Below the pieces are notes generated by a model, which saw only the letters and a list, made by a program, of their open reading frames with translations, ran no database searches and had not been told where the DNA came from. Positions 24,503 to 34,639 of a DNA stretch of 64,000 nucleotides are shown in pieces (position 1 is the first letter of the stretch; each line of letters starts with the position of its first letter). Both the position numbers and the translations under genes were made by a program. Origin of the DNA: Ascaphus truei (taxonomy: Eukaryota; Chordata; Amphibia; Anura; Ascaphidae); the NCBI GenBank assembly GCA_036426205.1, contig WSYH01001932.1, forward strand, positions 1-64,000, in the 5' to 3' direction.

Positions 24503-25531
24503 TTATGAGCGAGACTGGAGGTGCTGATCCTGGTCTGAGGCGTTGGGGAGCTTCTGATTCGCTATGCGTTTGGAGGCTCTGGGCGTTTCTGCTTCTTCCT
24601 GGCGCACTGTAGACTTAGAGGGCACTCTGCTGTTTGGTGGTGGGGTGAGCCCAAGCTCTTTGAGGAAAGAGGGGGAGTCTTCTGGTCTGGAGATGGTATG
24701 ATGGCGGCCATTTCTCAGAACGATCAGTTTGAAGGGGAAGCCCCAGCGGTAGGTGATGTTATGGTCCTTTAGAATGTTAATGAGGGGCTTCATCTTTTTC
24801 CTCCTGGCCACCGTGACCCTCGACAGGTCACTGTATATCTGGATTCTGTTATTTTCTATGTGGAGGTCTCCTGCTTTTCTGCTCGCAGACATGGTTCTTT
24901 CTTTGGCGGAGTACATGTGAAATTTAATAATCACATCTCTGCGACGGTTTGGATCCGAGGATTTCGGGCCTAGCGCTCGGTGAGCTCTGTCCATTTGTAT
25001 ATCGTGCTCCGTCAAGTCCGGGACCAGGGACCGGAACAGCTTGTGCAGGTAAGGTTGGAGGACCTCAGGTGTTACTTCTTCAGGTATATTTCTTATCCGG
25101 AGGTTCTGCCTGCGGTCCCTGTTTTCTTGGTCCTCGAGGGAGTCTTTTAACTCTTCAATGACCTGTCCCAGTCTGATCACCTCTTCCTCTGTGCTATTTT
25201 GCGATCCTATTACATCTCTGATCTTGTGCTCTAGCTTGTCAGTGCGCTTCGTGAGGCCGTTGATTTCTGCCCTTAGGCTCTCCAAGGCAGCATTCGCGTC
25301 TTCCTGGACTCCTCTCCTCATTTGGAGGAAAAGGGCATCGAAGTATTGTTTATTTAGGACGAATTCCGGCGGTTCTCAGCTGTCTGTGTCTGGCGCCCGA
25401 TCCACATTTGAGGCCTGCATGGCCTCTTCGGCGCCGTCTTGCGAATCGCAGCTCGGCTCCGGCAAGCGCTGCGCGGGGGTAAAGTACTTGGTGACCCCTT
25501 GAGTCTGGGCCGCTTTTCCTTTTGAAGGCAT
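24503..25531 (-). pseudogene. L1-type ORF1 (nucleic-acid-binding protein), one in-frame stop
   Basis: Begins MPSKGKAAQTQGVTKYF at 25531. One TGA at 25376-25378 separates 51 N-terminal codons from an open frame that ends at 24503. The two parts are in the same phase, so one nonsense change inactivates it. After the stop come a heptad-rich coiled coil (ESLRAEINGLTKRTDKLEHK…EELKDSLEDQE), an RRM-like region (LRIRNIPEEV, then MDRAHRALG) and a C-terminal domain (RWGFPFKLIVLRNGRHHTI). This matches ORF1p of L1-type LINEs, which trimerises and packages the LINE RNA. About 343 codons in all. Confidence 0.85.
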
Positions 25532-25689
25532 GGTCCCCTGTTCTTGTATGTTTTGGGGGTGTTTTGGAGATTTTTTTTTGGTGGCGGTGAGTGCGTAAAT
25601 GAGCGGGTTAGCGGCGAGGGTTTTTGGGAGCCCTACAACCCGACCATGCTCTGAGATGTCACCGGAAGTCCTCCCCAAATGAACATTTT

Positions 25690-26900
25690 TATTGAAATAA
25701 AGTCATTTTATTGATTGGTTGTCTGGGGTTTTCTGGAGTTATGGGGACAGGGGGGGGGGGGGGGGTAGAGGGGAGACAGATCACAGCCTCTCCTGTCCAG
25801 CACCTCCCCACCCTCCACTGCCGAGGGACGGCTCCTCTGGGGCTGAAGGGGAGACTCGTGGCTGCTGCACCGCAGCCTGTCGCAGAGGGTCAGGCCAGCT
25901 CCTAAGTGAACATTTTTAATGTAGTAAAGACACTCTTGCCTATTTCTGTTGATTGGGGACTCCCTCTTAGTTCAGACCCCAGATGGCCCCCAGGGACCAC
26001 CGCAAGATCTCAGCTCGGGGGCAGGAGTACAAGGGAGACAGTTCACAGTTTCTTTTATCCAGCACCTCCCCACCTTTCACTGCTTTGTGGTGGCCATTTT
26101 GGGGATGGAGGGAAGGCTCGTGGATTATGCGCCGCTCCTGCCCGCGAACGGGCTAGCCTGCCATCGGAGGGAACGACCGCAGGTCCACCCTCCCCCGCGA
26201 GAAACCCGCGTCGGCAATCTAAGGGGCCAGGGGGAGATACACGGACCAGCGCTTGGACGGCACCTCTGTGGAGCGCCGATCCAAAATTGCCGCTGCTCCC
26301 TTCAATGCAGCTCCGTTCCGCTGGCCGCTCTCTCACTGCAGCGGCAGGGTCAGCTCCGCTGTTGCTTCAGCGGCGGAGTTGAGGTGAGGCAGATGGGGAG
26401 TTGAGGTGAGTTGAATGGGGAGGGATCGCGTGTGTTCGGCAGCAGGGGGGGGCCTGAAGGCAGCAGGGGGGGGCCTGAAGGCAGCCGGGGGGGCCTGAAG
26501 GCAGCACGAGGGCCCCGCCGCGCTCCTCCAATTCTCCCCGACAGAGCCGGCAACCAGTACTGGACGGGGGGGAAGGAGATTGCCTCCCGAGCCACAGTCT
26601 CACCTCTGTGTCGGCTTGCTGGGGCGGAGATTTTTGCCGATGGTCTCGCCAAACGCAGCTATCAGGGAAGGCACCCCAGCCCGACTGCCATTTTAGCTCA
26701 CGCGCAGGGCCAAGTTAACAGAGGCCTCTCACACCTCGTGCTCTCGCCTGCTCCTTCTGGACCCTGGGAGGGTCACTGAACGTTCACCCGCCCCTCCGGT
26801 GTGTCTTTTAATGATTTTTATTATTTTGGGACTTGATAAAGTCCTATTAGGCTCCTTGTGGAAGCAGAGCTATTCTAGCCTGCGACCGTTTGGTTCGACT
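25690..26900 (-). promoter_or_regulatory. Probable L1 5' UTR with two tandem monomers
   Basis: Sequence 5' of ORF1 (minus) is GC-rich. Two related units are visible, about 25681-25905 and 25906-26150. Each starts with GAACATTTTTA and holds a CCAGCACCTCCCCACC block followed by a CACTGC…GGAAGGCTCGTGG-like block. Monomeric 5' UTRs act as promoters in some L1 families; that role here is inference. A G-run (25750-25767) and a 21-bp minisatellite (about 26437-26505, GGCAGCAGGGGGGGGCCTGAA) lie within. The 5' limit near 26900 is uncertain. Confidence 0.5.
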
Positions 26901-26934
26901 CCTTGGCCACGCCCCCGTGCCGGTTTATTTTAAG

Positions 26935-27720
26935 GGGAAGTAGCTATGTTTGGCAAGAAAAAGAGCAGAGTTAAGGCAGGAAAGAATGAATTTGTAGTGA
27001 AAAAAATCACTTAGTGAGTATAACCCCCTAGAGTGGAAAGAGTGTAAGAGCATAGATATCATGGCTGCGTGTTTAGCTTGGGTTGTGGGTAGGAGTGCCA
27101 TGAGTATTGGCATACAACAGGAGCATACTGGTCAAGTGTGGAGGCAAGACCATTGTTGTAAGTTGTGACAAGGCTGTTTGGCTCTGAGGTGGGTGGCAGT
27201 AAAGAAAGCTTCGATTTTACAATGGATTTCAATATCTGAAGGTCAATTGAATGGTGGTAACAACTATAGCAAGAAGAGGCTGAAGTGTCATGAATGCGAG
27301 AGATGAAAAATTAAATGAAGTTAGGGTCAGAGAGGGGAAATTGAGAGATTGAGAAATAGGTAAGGAACATTTTTTAGTAAAGATGAGGTCAAAGAAGTGG
27401 CCATCCTTGTGTATATTGGAAGCAATCAATTGGGGGAGACCAAAGGAGGAAGTGATAGCGAGGAGATGAGATAAGAGGGGTCATCAATGTATCAGAAGAG
27501 AGGAAGAAAGATAACCAGAATTCAAAGTCAGATAGGCAGATAGAGTGGGAGCATGTAAGGCTATGTGGCCTTCAGATGACAGTAATATGTGGAGAGTGGA
27601 GAGTGGAGAGAAAAGCAGAGTAGTGTGGGTCTCAAAGGATGAGAATGTCAGGTGGGTAGGGAGGAGCGGAAATTTGCAGTGAAAGCACAGGACAATTCCC
27701 ACGCTACCCTTTTTGTTCTG
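26935..27720 (-). pseudogene. Decayed CR1/L2-type LINE fragment (endonuclease end)
   Basis: Minus-strand frames give weak but consistent LINE signals in the expected order. A GIVLCFHCKFPLLPT stretch (27484-27702) resembles the endonuclease region. NIHKDGHFFDLIFTKKC (27229-27429) resembles the T-H-x-x-G-x-x-L-D-L-x-F motif after it. FHYKFILSCLNSALFLAKHSYF (26925-27113) fits the spacer before the reverse transcriptase. All are separated by stops or shifts. Assignment is by motif only. Confidence 0.5.
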
Positions 27721-29264
27721 TGGAAAGTAGAGTAGATGGTGCTCATCTCTAACTAGGTGGCCGACCCGCAGGGCTGTTAAAGGATAGGGAGATTGACCAT
27801 AGACCTTGGGACTGAGCCCTGATTGAATAGAATATCCAGGTCACAGGCTGAAGTCGGAGCAAGGTGCAGCACTGTACTGTAGTCAGGATCACAGTTCCAA
27901 GATGAGGGCAGGGTGCAGAAGCAAGATCAGGGCAGGAGAAAGGCAAACAGCCTGCACTGAACATTTTCCTGGACTTGGATTCTAAGTTCAAAGCATGAAA
28001 TAAAACAAGGTCTAGGAACACAAGGACCAGAAACCTTTCTCAGGCACATGCTGGCAGTAAATGGCTGCTTCTGAAAGTCTGGGGACAGGTAACGGTAATT
28101 ACAGTACCCATCTTGTGTCAGGGCAAAGTGAAGCTACTTCTGATTTCGGACAACTTGGTAATATTGATATTGAGGCAGGCATTCAGGTTGAAGCTGGTAA
28201 TCTATTGTCTTTTATGTGAGATACTTACCTTCACCTTATCACTGATTATATGATATATTTACTACACTATGAGTTGTGCGCTGGTCTTGTTTTTTCTGTA
28301 ATACTGTGAAGCTGTAGTTTGTGGCTACTGCAGCTGATATCAGTGATAAAATTAGCAGCATGTACTGTAGCTTTGTTTCTCCAGGTCATTAGGAATGGCT
28401 CACACTCAGTAGGAAAGAGAAACTATGATCCAGCTCAGTAACGTGTGTTACTCTGCTCAGAACGAGTCCAATGTAATCACCCAACACGTTTCATCGCGAT
28501 ATGCAACTTCCTCATGGGTAGGTAGGTATCTTGGGAGGTAACAATACACCACTATGTACCCTTCAGAAAACATTGTAATTAATTTTAAAAAGGATCCTCC
28601 AATCAAATTGAATTGCAGTATAAAAACTCAAAAGAAGATAATAAAAGCTATGTTTTCTTCAATAATAAAAGCACAATCAATCTTGTTAATATGTGCTATT
28701 TATACAAAATTCAGTTCTAACTAAGTGCAACAATTAGATATAATAATCTTGACAACATGTAAAATAGAAGCATATATTGTAGGTTTCTAAACAGCGGTTC
28801 TAAAACTGCAGCATATTTATATATGATTGCAACATGAGAGATGCAATCATTTACCATTTAGTAGAAAAGTGGATAAATGGAAAGCCATATATTATCCAAA
28901 CCACTCTCTACCAAGATATTAAAGGGTTTGATTGAAAATATGAGATCTGACTTGTCAACAGCCACAGAGGAGATGCACTATTACATTGGACTATAATATA
29001 CTGAGAACAGGAAAGACTAACATATTGTGCTGATATCAAGATGTTCATTTAACCCATTAGGGATAAGTGAATACATCTTGAAAATCCAATAGGACTCCTG
29101 ATGACCTAATCATTTGAATCTATCTGGAACAGATGATATATTGGTGATACAGATGTAGACTTTAGTTTCTACTAGCTGATATACCCGCGTTGCCCGGGAT
29201 TGAATGGTCCCGCTCCCCCTCTCTGTCCACTCACCCCCTATCTCTGCTCCCCATTGCCCTCTCT
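27721..29264. other. Unassigned, with a decayed hammerhead-like motif
   Basis: No coding region recognised. A hammerhead-like remnant is at 28472-28514. At 29174-29200 there is a TAGCTGATATACCCGCG…GCCCGGG motif that looks like the edge of a dispersed repeat, but I could not name it. Confidence 0.45.
28472..28514 (-). ncRNA. Decayed hammerhead-like motif
   Basis: On the minus strand: ACCC-A-UGAGGA, a GUUGC/GCGAU stem, GAAACGUGUU, then GGGU. The layout and helix I pairing (ACCC/GGGU) fit a hammerhead, but the first core C is an A, so it should be inactive. Confidence 0.35.
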
Positions 29265-29393
29265 CTGTGGGTGGGTGAGTTAGTGACTGGGTGGGTGAGT
29301 GAGTTAGTGACAAGGTGGGTGAGTGAGTTAGTGACTGGGTGGGTGAGTGAGTGAGTTAGTGACTGGGTGAGTGAGTTAGTGACTGGGTGGGTG
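29265..29393. repeat. ~24-bp minisatellite (GTGGGTGAGTGAGTTAGTGACTG)
   Basis: About five imperfect units. The array abuts and truncates an L1 endonuclease fragment, so the minus-strand reading frame runs from the endonuclease into repeat-encoded THSPTQSLTHSP. Confidence 0.93.
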
Positions 29394-29889
29394 TAGCTGG
29401 AAAAGCAGGGGGAGGGATGCTAGGGGTTGTTGACCTATCCTGCGTGTGGGAGGCCACCATGTTAAAGTCCCCTCCGATAATTAGGGAAGAGAGGGCCTGT
29501 TGCTCCAGTGAGTCAAGTAGTTTCTGGAGGAACGAGGGTTGGCTTTCATTAGGGGCGTAGATGTTGGCCAATGTTATGGGGGAGCCCGCAAGAGTGCCTT
29601 GAAGTATTAGAAATCGACCCTCTTGATCAGATTGAGTTTTGGTGAGGACGAAGGGGACATTATTCCTTATTAGAATAGCCACCCCTCTTTTTTTGCTTGT
29701 GGAAGACGCAAATAATGCTTGGGGGAATACAGTTTTGAATGTGTTTGGTGGCACAGGGGAGTTATAGTGGGTTTCTTGGAGAAAGATGATGTCTCCTTTT
29801 GTTTTTTTAAACTCTATAAGTGCCAATTTTCTTTTTTGGACTGAGTTGAGACCTTTAACGTTGAGCGATATTAATTTTATAGCAGACAT
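29394..29889 (-). pseudogene. L1-type ORF2 N-terminal endonuclease fragment
   Basis: Starts at MSAIKLISLNVKGLNSVQKR (29889), the normal start of ORF2, and covers the first half of the AP-type endonuclease: IFLQETHYNSP (catalytic E), LANIYAPNES and a GGDFNMVASHTQDR box with the intact GGDFN. It ends abruptly at the minisatellite, lacking the SDH end. It contains the part missing from the L1 at 21361-23825, and is nearly identical to it where they overlap, so both are the same subfamily. Confidence 0.88.
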
Positions 29890-30305
29890 TTGGAGTCTAG
29901 AAGCTTTCTCTGAGCTATAAGCTCCGAGGCTCTTGGATTTCCCACGACAAGAGCGGGTGGACCTGGGGGGGGGGACGCTGAATAGGCCTGGCACCTAGTT
30001 CTTGGAGGCTGGTTGGAATCTGGTGAGCAGCAAAAAAGGTGTCGGAACAATCTGTCTGGGTAAGGGTAGGGGGGGGCGGACACATGAGGAAAGGTGGGGA
30101 TAAGCGGGCCTTTAACGAGCCCTGAAAAGATAACCTTACTCATTGGAACGAGGAAGGTCAGGGGTTGAACACCCCGGGGGAGACTTCCGGGACACAGAAC
30201 ATGGAATGGGAACGGTCAGAGGGTCGAGCACCCTCTGTAAAATGTAACAGTAAAACCGCTTACAGAAAAACTTTGACAGGTGAGGTAGAACAACAATTCT
30301 TAACA
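29890..30305. other. Probable L1 inter-ORF spacer, no gene
   Basis: Sequence immediately 5' of the L1 ORF2 start on the minus strand, GC-rich with no stable frame. Its far limit, where LINE sequence of another family begins, is estimated at about 30305. Confidence 0.4.
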
Positions 30306-30530
30306 AAATCTTTTGTGAGCCTGGATGCTTGGTATGGCCCATGGACCTGAACCTGGTAGAGGAGGGGGAGAAGGATGGGTGTGTGGAGTCTGGGTATGTT
30401 ACAGGGCCCCACACCTCACTGCCATACAGAAGGATGGGTGTGATGATGCTGTTGAATATTTTCATCCAGATTCTTATTGGTGGCTTGAGGTGGTACATCT
30501 GTTTCCTTTTTGCATAGAATGCAGAAAAGT
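30306..30530 (-). pseudogene. Esterase-type LINE fragment after the RT
   Basis: Minus-strand AFYAKRKQMYHLKPPIRIW followed by FNSIITPILLYGSEVWGP, the segment that follows the reverse transcriptase palm in this LINE family. It continues the protein that breaks off at KARRAFD near 34660, so it and 34640-39290 are probably two halves of one copy split by 4.1 kb of later insertions. Confidence 0.7.
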
Positions 30531-30559
30531 CACTGCGCGCTGATGCTGTCTGTAATTAA

Positions 30560-30985
30560 GGTCCCCCTTGCTGCCGTCTGACTGAGGGACTCCACACACC
30601 CCCTTCAAACGTGAGCTCCTGGAAGGGAGCTCACAGACAGAAAAAAGAATAGGCAGACAGGCGCACTAAGGGACAATAGCTCATTTATTTAAATTCTAAA
30701 ACATATATAGAGGTGACACAGTGATATCAGTGACACACTGATATCATAAGACACACCAATAAGGGTTAAAAACAATGTGAAGGTAGAGAGGGGAACAGGA
30801 CACTATCGCATCTGCACTGCGCATTCAAACAGAAAGGGTCCGGACTCAATCAGTAGACATACCAGATAGCAAGGAGACACGAAGGGTCCTGCACAGCCTC
30901 CGCCTGTAAAACTCCACGGGAACAGTCTCACGTGACCTCTACACGTTTCGCACGTAGTGCTTCGTCAGGAGGTCACGTGATGACG
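30560..30985 (-). mobile_element. Penelope-type terminal repeat-like fragment with hammerhead
   Basis: AT-rich sequence carrying the hammerhead at 30928-30980. It is not coding. The association of hammerheads with Penelope-type terminal repeats is established; assigning this fragment's limits is inference. Confidence 0.45.
30928..30980 (-). ncRNA. Hammerhead ribozyme, nearly complete
   Basis: On the minus strand, helix I is a perfect 12-bp pairing between 30969-30980 and 30928-30939 (GAGGTCACGTGA on plus and its complement). Between the arms lie CUGACGA (matches CUGANGA), an extra A, a GCAC-UAC-GUGC helix II, GAAAC, a short near-palindromic helix III (ACGUGU) and the cleavage triplet GUA directly before helix I. 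This is every element of a type I hammerhead with minimal helix III, as found in Penelope-like retroelements. The extra A at the base of helix II is the only departure from the textbook core. Confidence 0.8.
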
Positions 30986-31263
30986 CTGTCCCAGGAGTTA
31001 TGTAGCATACCGCAGCCAATGAATGCCCGAGTGAATGGCAATTGAAAACACCAGGCTGCAGTGATTTATTCTAATCTCACGGCTGCCAGTGGCAAGCCCA
31101 AACCTCAGAATCAGTAAAAGGTTTAACCCTGTCAGGGTACACTGTCCTATATACTGGATTAATACAATTTTATCCAAAAACACAACTTATTTACAACATA
31201 TTTAAAACATCCTTATTAATTGGTTATTAATGAGTTTTAAAACCCGCACATAAGGGGGGAGCC
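30986..31263. other. Unassigned
   Basis: No gene or named repeat recognised between the hammerhead region and the LINE tail. Confidence 0.4.
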
Positions 31264-32682
31264 ATTTATTTATTTTATTTATTTATTTATAAAATATTTT
31301 ACCAGGAAGTAATACATTGAGAGTTACCTCTCGTTTTCAAGTATGTCCTGGGCACAGAGTAAAACAAAATAATACATGGTTACAAATACAGTTACATAAA
31401 TGAACAAGGTATACATTATATACAAGACATTGCATGCACAGTTAAAGAAAATATATATTATGAGCGTATGAAACAGTTACAGACCAGATTAAAGTGTGAG
31501 ACAGCCTTAGATTTGAAAGAACTTAAGCTGGTGGTGGATATGAGAGTCTCTGGTAGGTTGTTCCAGTTTTGGGGTGCACGGAAGGAGAAGGAGGAACGTC
31601 CGGATACTTTGTTGAGTCTTGGGACCATGAATAGTCTTTTGGAGTCTGATCTCAGGTGATAGGTACTGCATGTGGTAGGGGTAAGGAGCTTGTTCAGGTA
31701 GCTGGGTAGCTTGCCCAGAAAGTATTTGAGGGTGAAACAGGAAAGGTGAACTTTGCGCCTAGACTCTAGTGATGACCAATCTAGTTCTTTGAGCATTTCG
31801 CAGTGATGTGTGTTGTAGTTGCATTGGAGAACAAAACGACAAATTGAATTGTAGAGGGTGTCAAGTTTGCTAAGGTGGGTTTGAGGAGCCGAGCCATATA
31901 CTATGTCTCCATAGTCAATAATTGGCATTAGCATCTGCTGTGCAATACGCTTTCTGACCAGGAGACTTAGGGAGGATTTGTTCCTGTAAAGTACCCCTAG
32001 TTTGGCATAGGTCTTGGTTGTCAGGGTATCAATGTGCATCCCGAATGTTAAGTGGGAGTCAAACCATAAGCCCAGGTATTTAAAACTAGTGACAGGTGTT
32101 AGGGTGGTGTTAGCGTTGGTTCTAATCAGGAGCTCAGTCACTGGAAGCTTTACAAATTTAGTCTTGGTCCCAAATACCATTGTTACAGTCTTGTCAGTGT
32201 TTAAAAACAGTTTGTTTTGGGAAATCCAGTTTTCGAGTCTCAAAAAGTCAGACTGAAGTATGTGTTGAAGGTCAGAGAGGCTATGGCTGTGTGCATACAG
32301 GATTGTGTCATCTGCATACATGTGTATTGAGGCTTCCTTACAAGCTGTGGGAAGATCATTAATGAACACTGAGAAGAGTAGGGGCCCCAGAACAGAGCCT
32401 TGCGGTACACCACAGGGGATATCCAGGGGGTTGGAGTTAGAGCCTGAGATGGACACATGTTGGGATCTTCCTGATAGGTAGGACTGAAACCAGTTTAAAG
32501 CATGTTTCCCTATTCCAGAGCTCTGGAGTTTGTTAAGCAGGATAACATTATCAACTGTGTCAAAAGCCTTTGCAAAATCTAGGAATACTGCACCAGTGAG
32601 TTGTCCCCGTTCCATTCCACACTGGATTTCATTGCAAACTTTTAGCAGGGTAGTTACGGTGGAGTGTTTGGCATACAAGAAA
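31264..32682 (-). mobile_element. Rex1/CR1-L2-type LINE, 5'-truncated
   Basis: A minus-strand LINE beginning inside the reverse transcriptase and ending in a tail of AAATAAATAAAT at 31264. It holds one open frame (31458-32678) and a 3' UTR of about 190 bp containing the tract that also occurs at 7450-7680, 21130-21350 and 44593-44790. Confidence 0.88.
31458..32678 (-). CDS. LINE reverse transcriptase (partial), Rex1/CR1-L2 type
   Basis: A 406-codon uninterrupted frame. It starts mid-domain at a KHSTVTTLLKVCNEI segment because the insertion is 5'-truncated; the first methionine is not a natural start. In order: FLDFAKAFDTVD (RT motif A with its Asp), GVPQGSVLGPLLFSVFINDLP (motif B), MYADDTILYAHSHS (motif C, catalytic YADD intact), VTSFKYLGLWFDSHLTF, the thumb, and a C-terminal tail ending HFNLVCNCFIRS. 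The endonuclease is absent, so it cannot mobilise itself. Being free of stops suggests a fairly recent insertion compared with the copies at 6354, 20023 and 44593. Confidence 0.88.
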   Translation of the reverse strand: MYAKHSTVTTLLKVCNEIQCGMERGQLTGAVFLDFAKAFDTVDNVILLNKLQSSGIGKHALNWFQSYLSGRSQHVSISGSNSNPLDIPCGVPQGSVLGPLLFSVFINDLPTACKEASIHMYADDTILYAHSHSLSDLQHILQSDFLRLENWISQNKLFLNTDKTVTMVFGTKTKFVKLPVTELLIRTNANTTLTPVTSFKYLGLWFDSHLTFGMHIDTLTTKTYAKLGVLYRNKSSLSLLVRKRIAQQMLMPIIDYGDIVYGSAPQTHLSKLDTLYNSICRFVLQCNYNTHHCEMLKELDWSSLESRRKVHLSCFTLKYFLGKLPSYLNKLLTPTTCSTYHLRSDSKRLFMVPRLNKVSGRSSFSFRAPQNWNNLPETLISTTSLSSFKSKAVSHFNLVCNCFIRS

Positions 32683-33097
32683 ACACTTTATATATTAAAA
32701 ATGCATTCTAAAATAATAGAACACATTAATGTTATAAACCATGATGCATTGTGTTATAAATCAATAAAGAGATTAAAAAAGTTAAAAAAAAAGACTAAAA
32801 AAGGGTAAAAAAGACAATAGTGTGAAGTCTTATAGACAAAAGAAAGATGGATCACCATTGAGTATAATAAACAGCCAATAAATTGTTCTATACTTTAAGG
32901 AAGGGAACCACTTCTATATAATCATTCAGTCCCTGAGGGTGTCTGGATTGCATAGTGTATATCCAGTATTGTTCCCTTCTACTTAAACGAAGATCTATTG
33001 CCCAATCTTGTATCTACAGTAATGACTTCAATGCCCATAAAAGATATACCACTGGGATCACACTGGTGAATATCTTTACAATGTTTTAAAATGGGGG

Positions 33098-33433
33098 TTA
33101 AAGCTGCAGTTCAGTCGCCCGTTTTTTTTTAAATTTATTTTTTTAGCTTCAATAGTTTCATGTGGGCAATCTCTACTTACCTAAAAAACTGCATAGCTGC
33201 CGGTTAATTCGTTCTCCGTTTATTGATCGTCAAAGTTTGGCGACATCTTTATATATGGGGAATGTAAATCGTTGCTATAGGAACAAGGTTGCTTGTTAAA
33301 ATAGAATACAAGAAAATTGGTCTTTCAAAGTTGTTTTTTTTAAACAGAAAACGCTAAAAGTATTTTTTCTTACTACAGAACTGATTTATTAAAAAAACAC
33401 ACATGCAGGATATTGCCTGAACTGCAGCTTTAA
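33098..33433. mobile_element. TTAA-flanked MITE
   Basis: 336 bp including both TTAA copies (33098-33101 and 33430-33433). The terminal inverted repeats are perfect over 17 bp, counting the TTAA: TTAAAGCTGCAGTTCAG at both ends. Target and termini resemble Kolobok/T2-type MITEs known from frogs (piggyBac also uses TTAA). It splits a GIY-YIG coding region, confirming it as an insertion. Confidence 0.9.
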
Positions 33434-33989
33434 GGGCATGTTTTTTATCAATTAATTTCTGGACATTTTTGATATTTCTCATATGTTCCATAACTCGAAT
33501 TGTTAGATAATACTAATAGTTTTGCCAATGTATTGAAACCCACATTTAGATTGTAGCAAATAGACCACATGGGGAGTGGAACAATTGATGAATTTTGAAA
33601 CTCTGTTTAGTGGCAAAAGAAACTACCTCTCTCTTATTTAACATGTTGGAACACACTTTGCATTTACCACACTTATAATTGCCCTTTAGTCCCAAATGTG
33701 ATCTCATGGTACCATCATTACTAGGGTCAGAACGCAAATGACTAGGAGCTATTAATCTCTTTAAATTGTGCGCTTTTTTATAAACAATTTTTGGTTTAGA
33801 ATGGATAAGTGAACCCAACACTGGATCCAAAGAAAGAACCTTCCAGTGTTTATGAATTGCCCGCTGTATAGCCTTATGTTGATCGTTAAATTGGGTGATA
33901 AACACTGGAAAATTCCCACTCTTTGTTTGGCTGACACGTAGAGCCTCATCTGATATAGATGTAGTTTCCGCCACAACAGGTGTTGTCAA
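33434..33989 (-). pseudogene. Penelope-like linker and start of GIY-YIG nuclease
   Basis: The 147-codon frame 33546-33989 carries the region between RT and nuclease, with HLRSDPSNDG and a CGKCKVCSNM cysteine motif, ending HQLFHSPCG. A one-frame shift continues as HVVYLLQSKCGFQYIGKT (about 33500-33590), the GIY-YIG-type signature in which VVYLL and YIG replace GIY and YIG. The nuclease is then cut by the TTAA MITE; its tail at 32895-33097 has GISFMGIEV and ends with a TPSGTE-like motif. Confidence 0.75.
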
Positions 33990-34043
33990 GTTAACTACAC
34001 CCTTTTTAAAGTCGGGTTTCTTAAACTTTTTATTTTTACATTT

Positions 34044-34586
34044 TCACAAATTCTTTCTTTTGGCAAGATTGACTTTGTCCATGGCACAGTCTAAACGATT
34101 TTTGTCGTACTCTTTCTGCAAAAATCTTTCTTTAAAGATTAATGCTTGAGTTTGAAATTGCCCCTCATGAGTACAATTTCTTTTCAACCGTGCAAATTGG
34201 TTGAAAGGTATATTTTCAATCCAGGGTTTGAAATGGCAATTGGAGGGATGAATATATGAATTCACATTAGTTTCCTTGAAATAGGTCTTAGTACAAATTT
34301 GATCAGGTTCAATAAAAATTTCAAGGTCAAGGTAATGTACTAGTGAATCACTATTTTCTCCACTGAATTGTAAGTTAAATGTATTAACATTCAATTGGGC
34401 AATATAATCGAGAAGAGAAATCTCATCACCATCCCAGAAGATGATGATATCATCTATGTACCTCCTCCACATTATTAACTGTGGAGGAGGTGCCTCAGCC
34501 ACAGTGAGTTTCTCCCACCACCCCATATACAAATTTGCAAACGACGGGGCAAACTTGGTACCCATAGCGGTACCAAGTATTTGCAA
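34044..34586 (-). pseudogene. Penelope-like reverse transcriptase, C-terminal half
   Basis: 180 open codons. They begin MQILGTAMGTKFAPSFANLY (RT motif B of the family), then RRYIDDIIIFWDG (motif C, catalytic Asp pair intact), HYLDLEIFI and a thumb region with KRNCTHEGQF. The first RT motifs are missing because the element is cut near 34612. A frame change joins it to the linker at 33989. Confidence 0.85.
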
Positions 34587-34639
34587 ATAATATTCAGATT
34601 CAAAAAGGAACTAGTTATGAGTTAATATGAACTCTATTG

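Larger units (their letters stand above)
32690..34612 (-). mobile_element. Penelope-like element with nested TTAA MITE
   Basis: Minus-strand element from a truncated 5' edge near 34612 to an A-rich 3' region near 32690. It holds the reverse transcriptase (34044-34586), the linker (33546-33989), the start of GIY-YIG (33434-33545) and its end (32895-33097), split by a MITE at 33098-33433. A different subfamily from the one at 1-690 and 12621-14400. Confidence 0.82.

Noticed and set aside
26893..26905. GGTTCGACTCC resembles a tRNA/SINE B box
   Set aside because: No A box at the right distance, no cloverleaf and no SINE tail.
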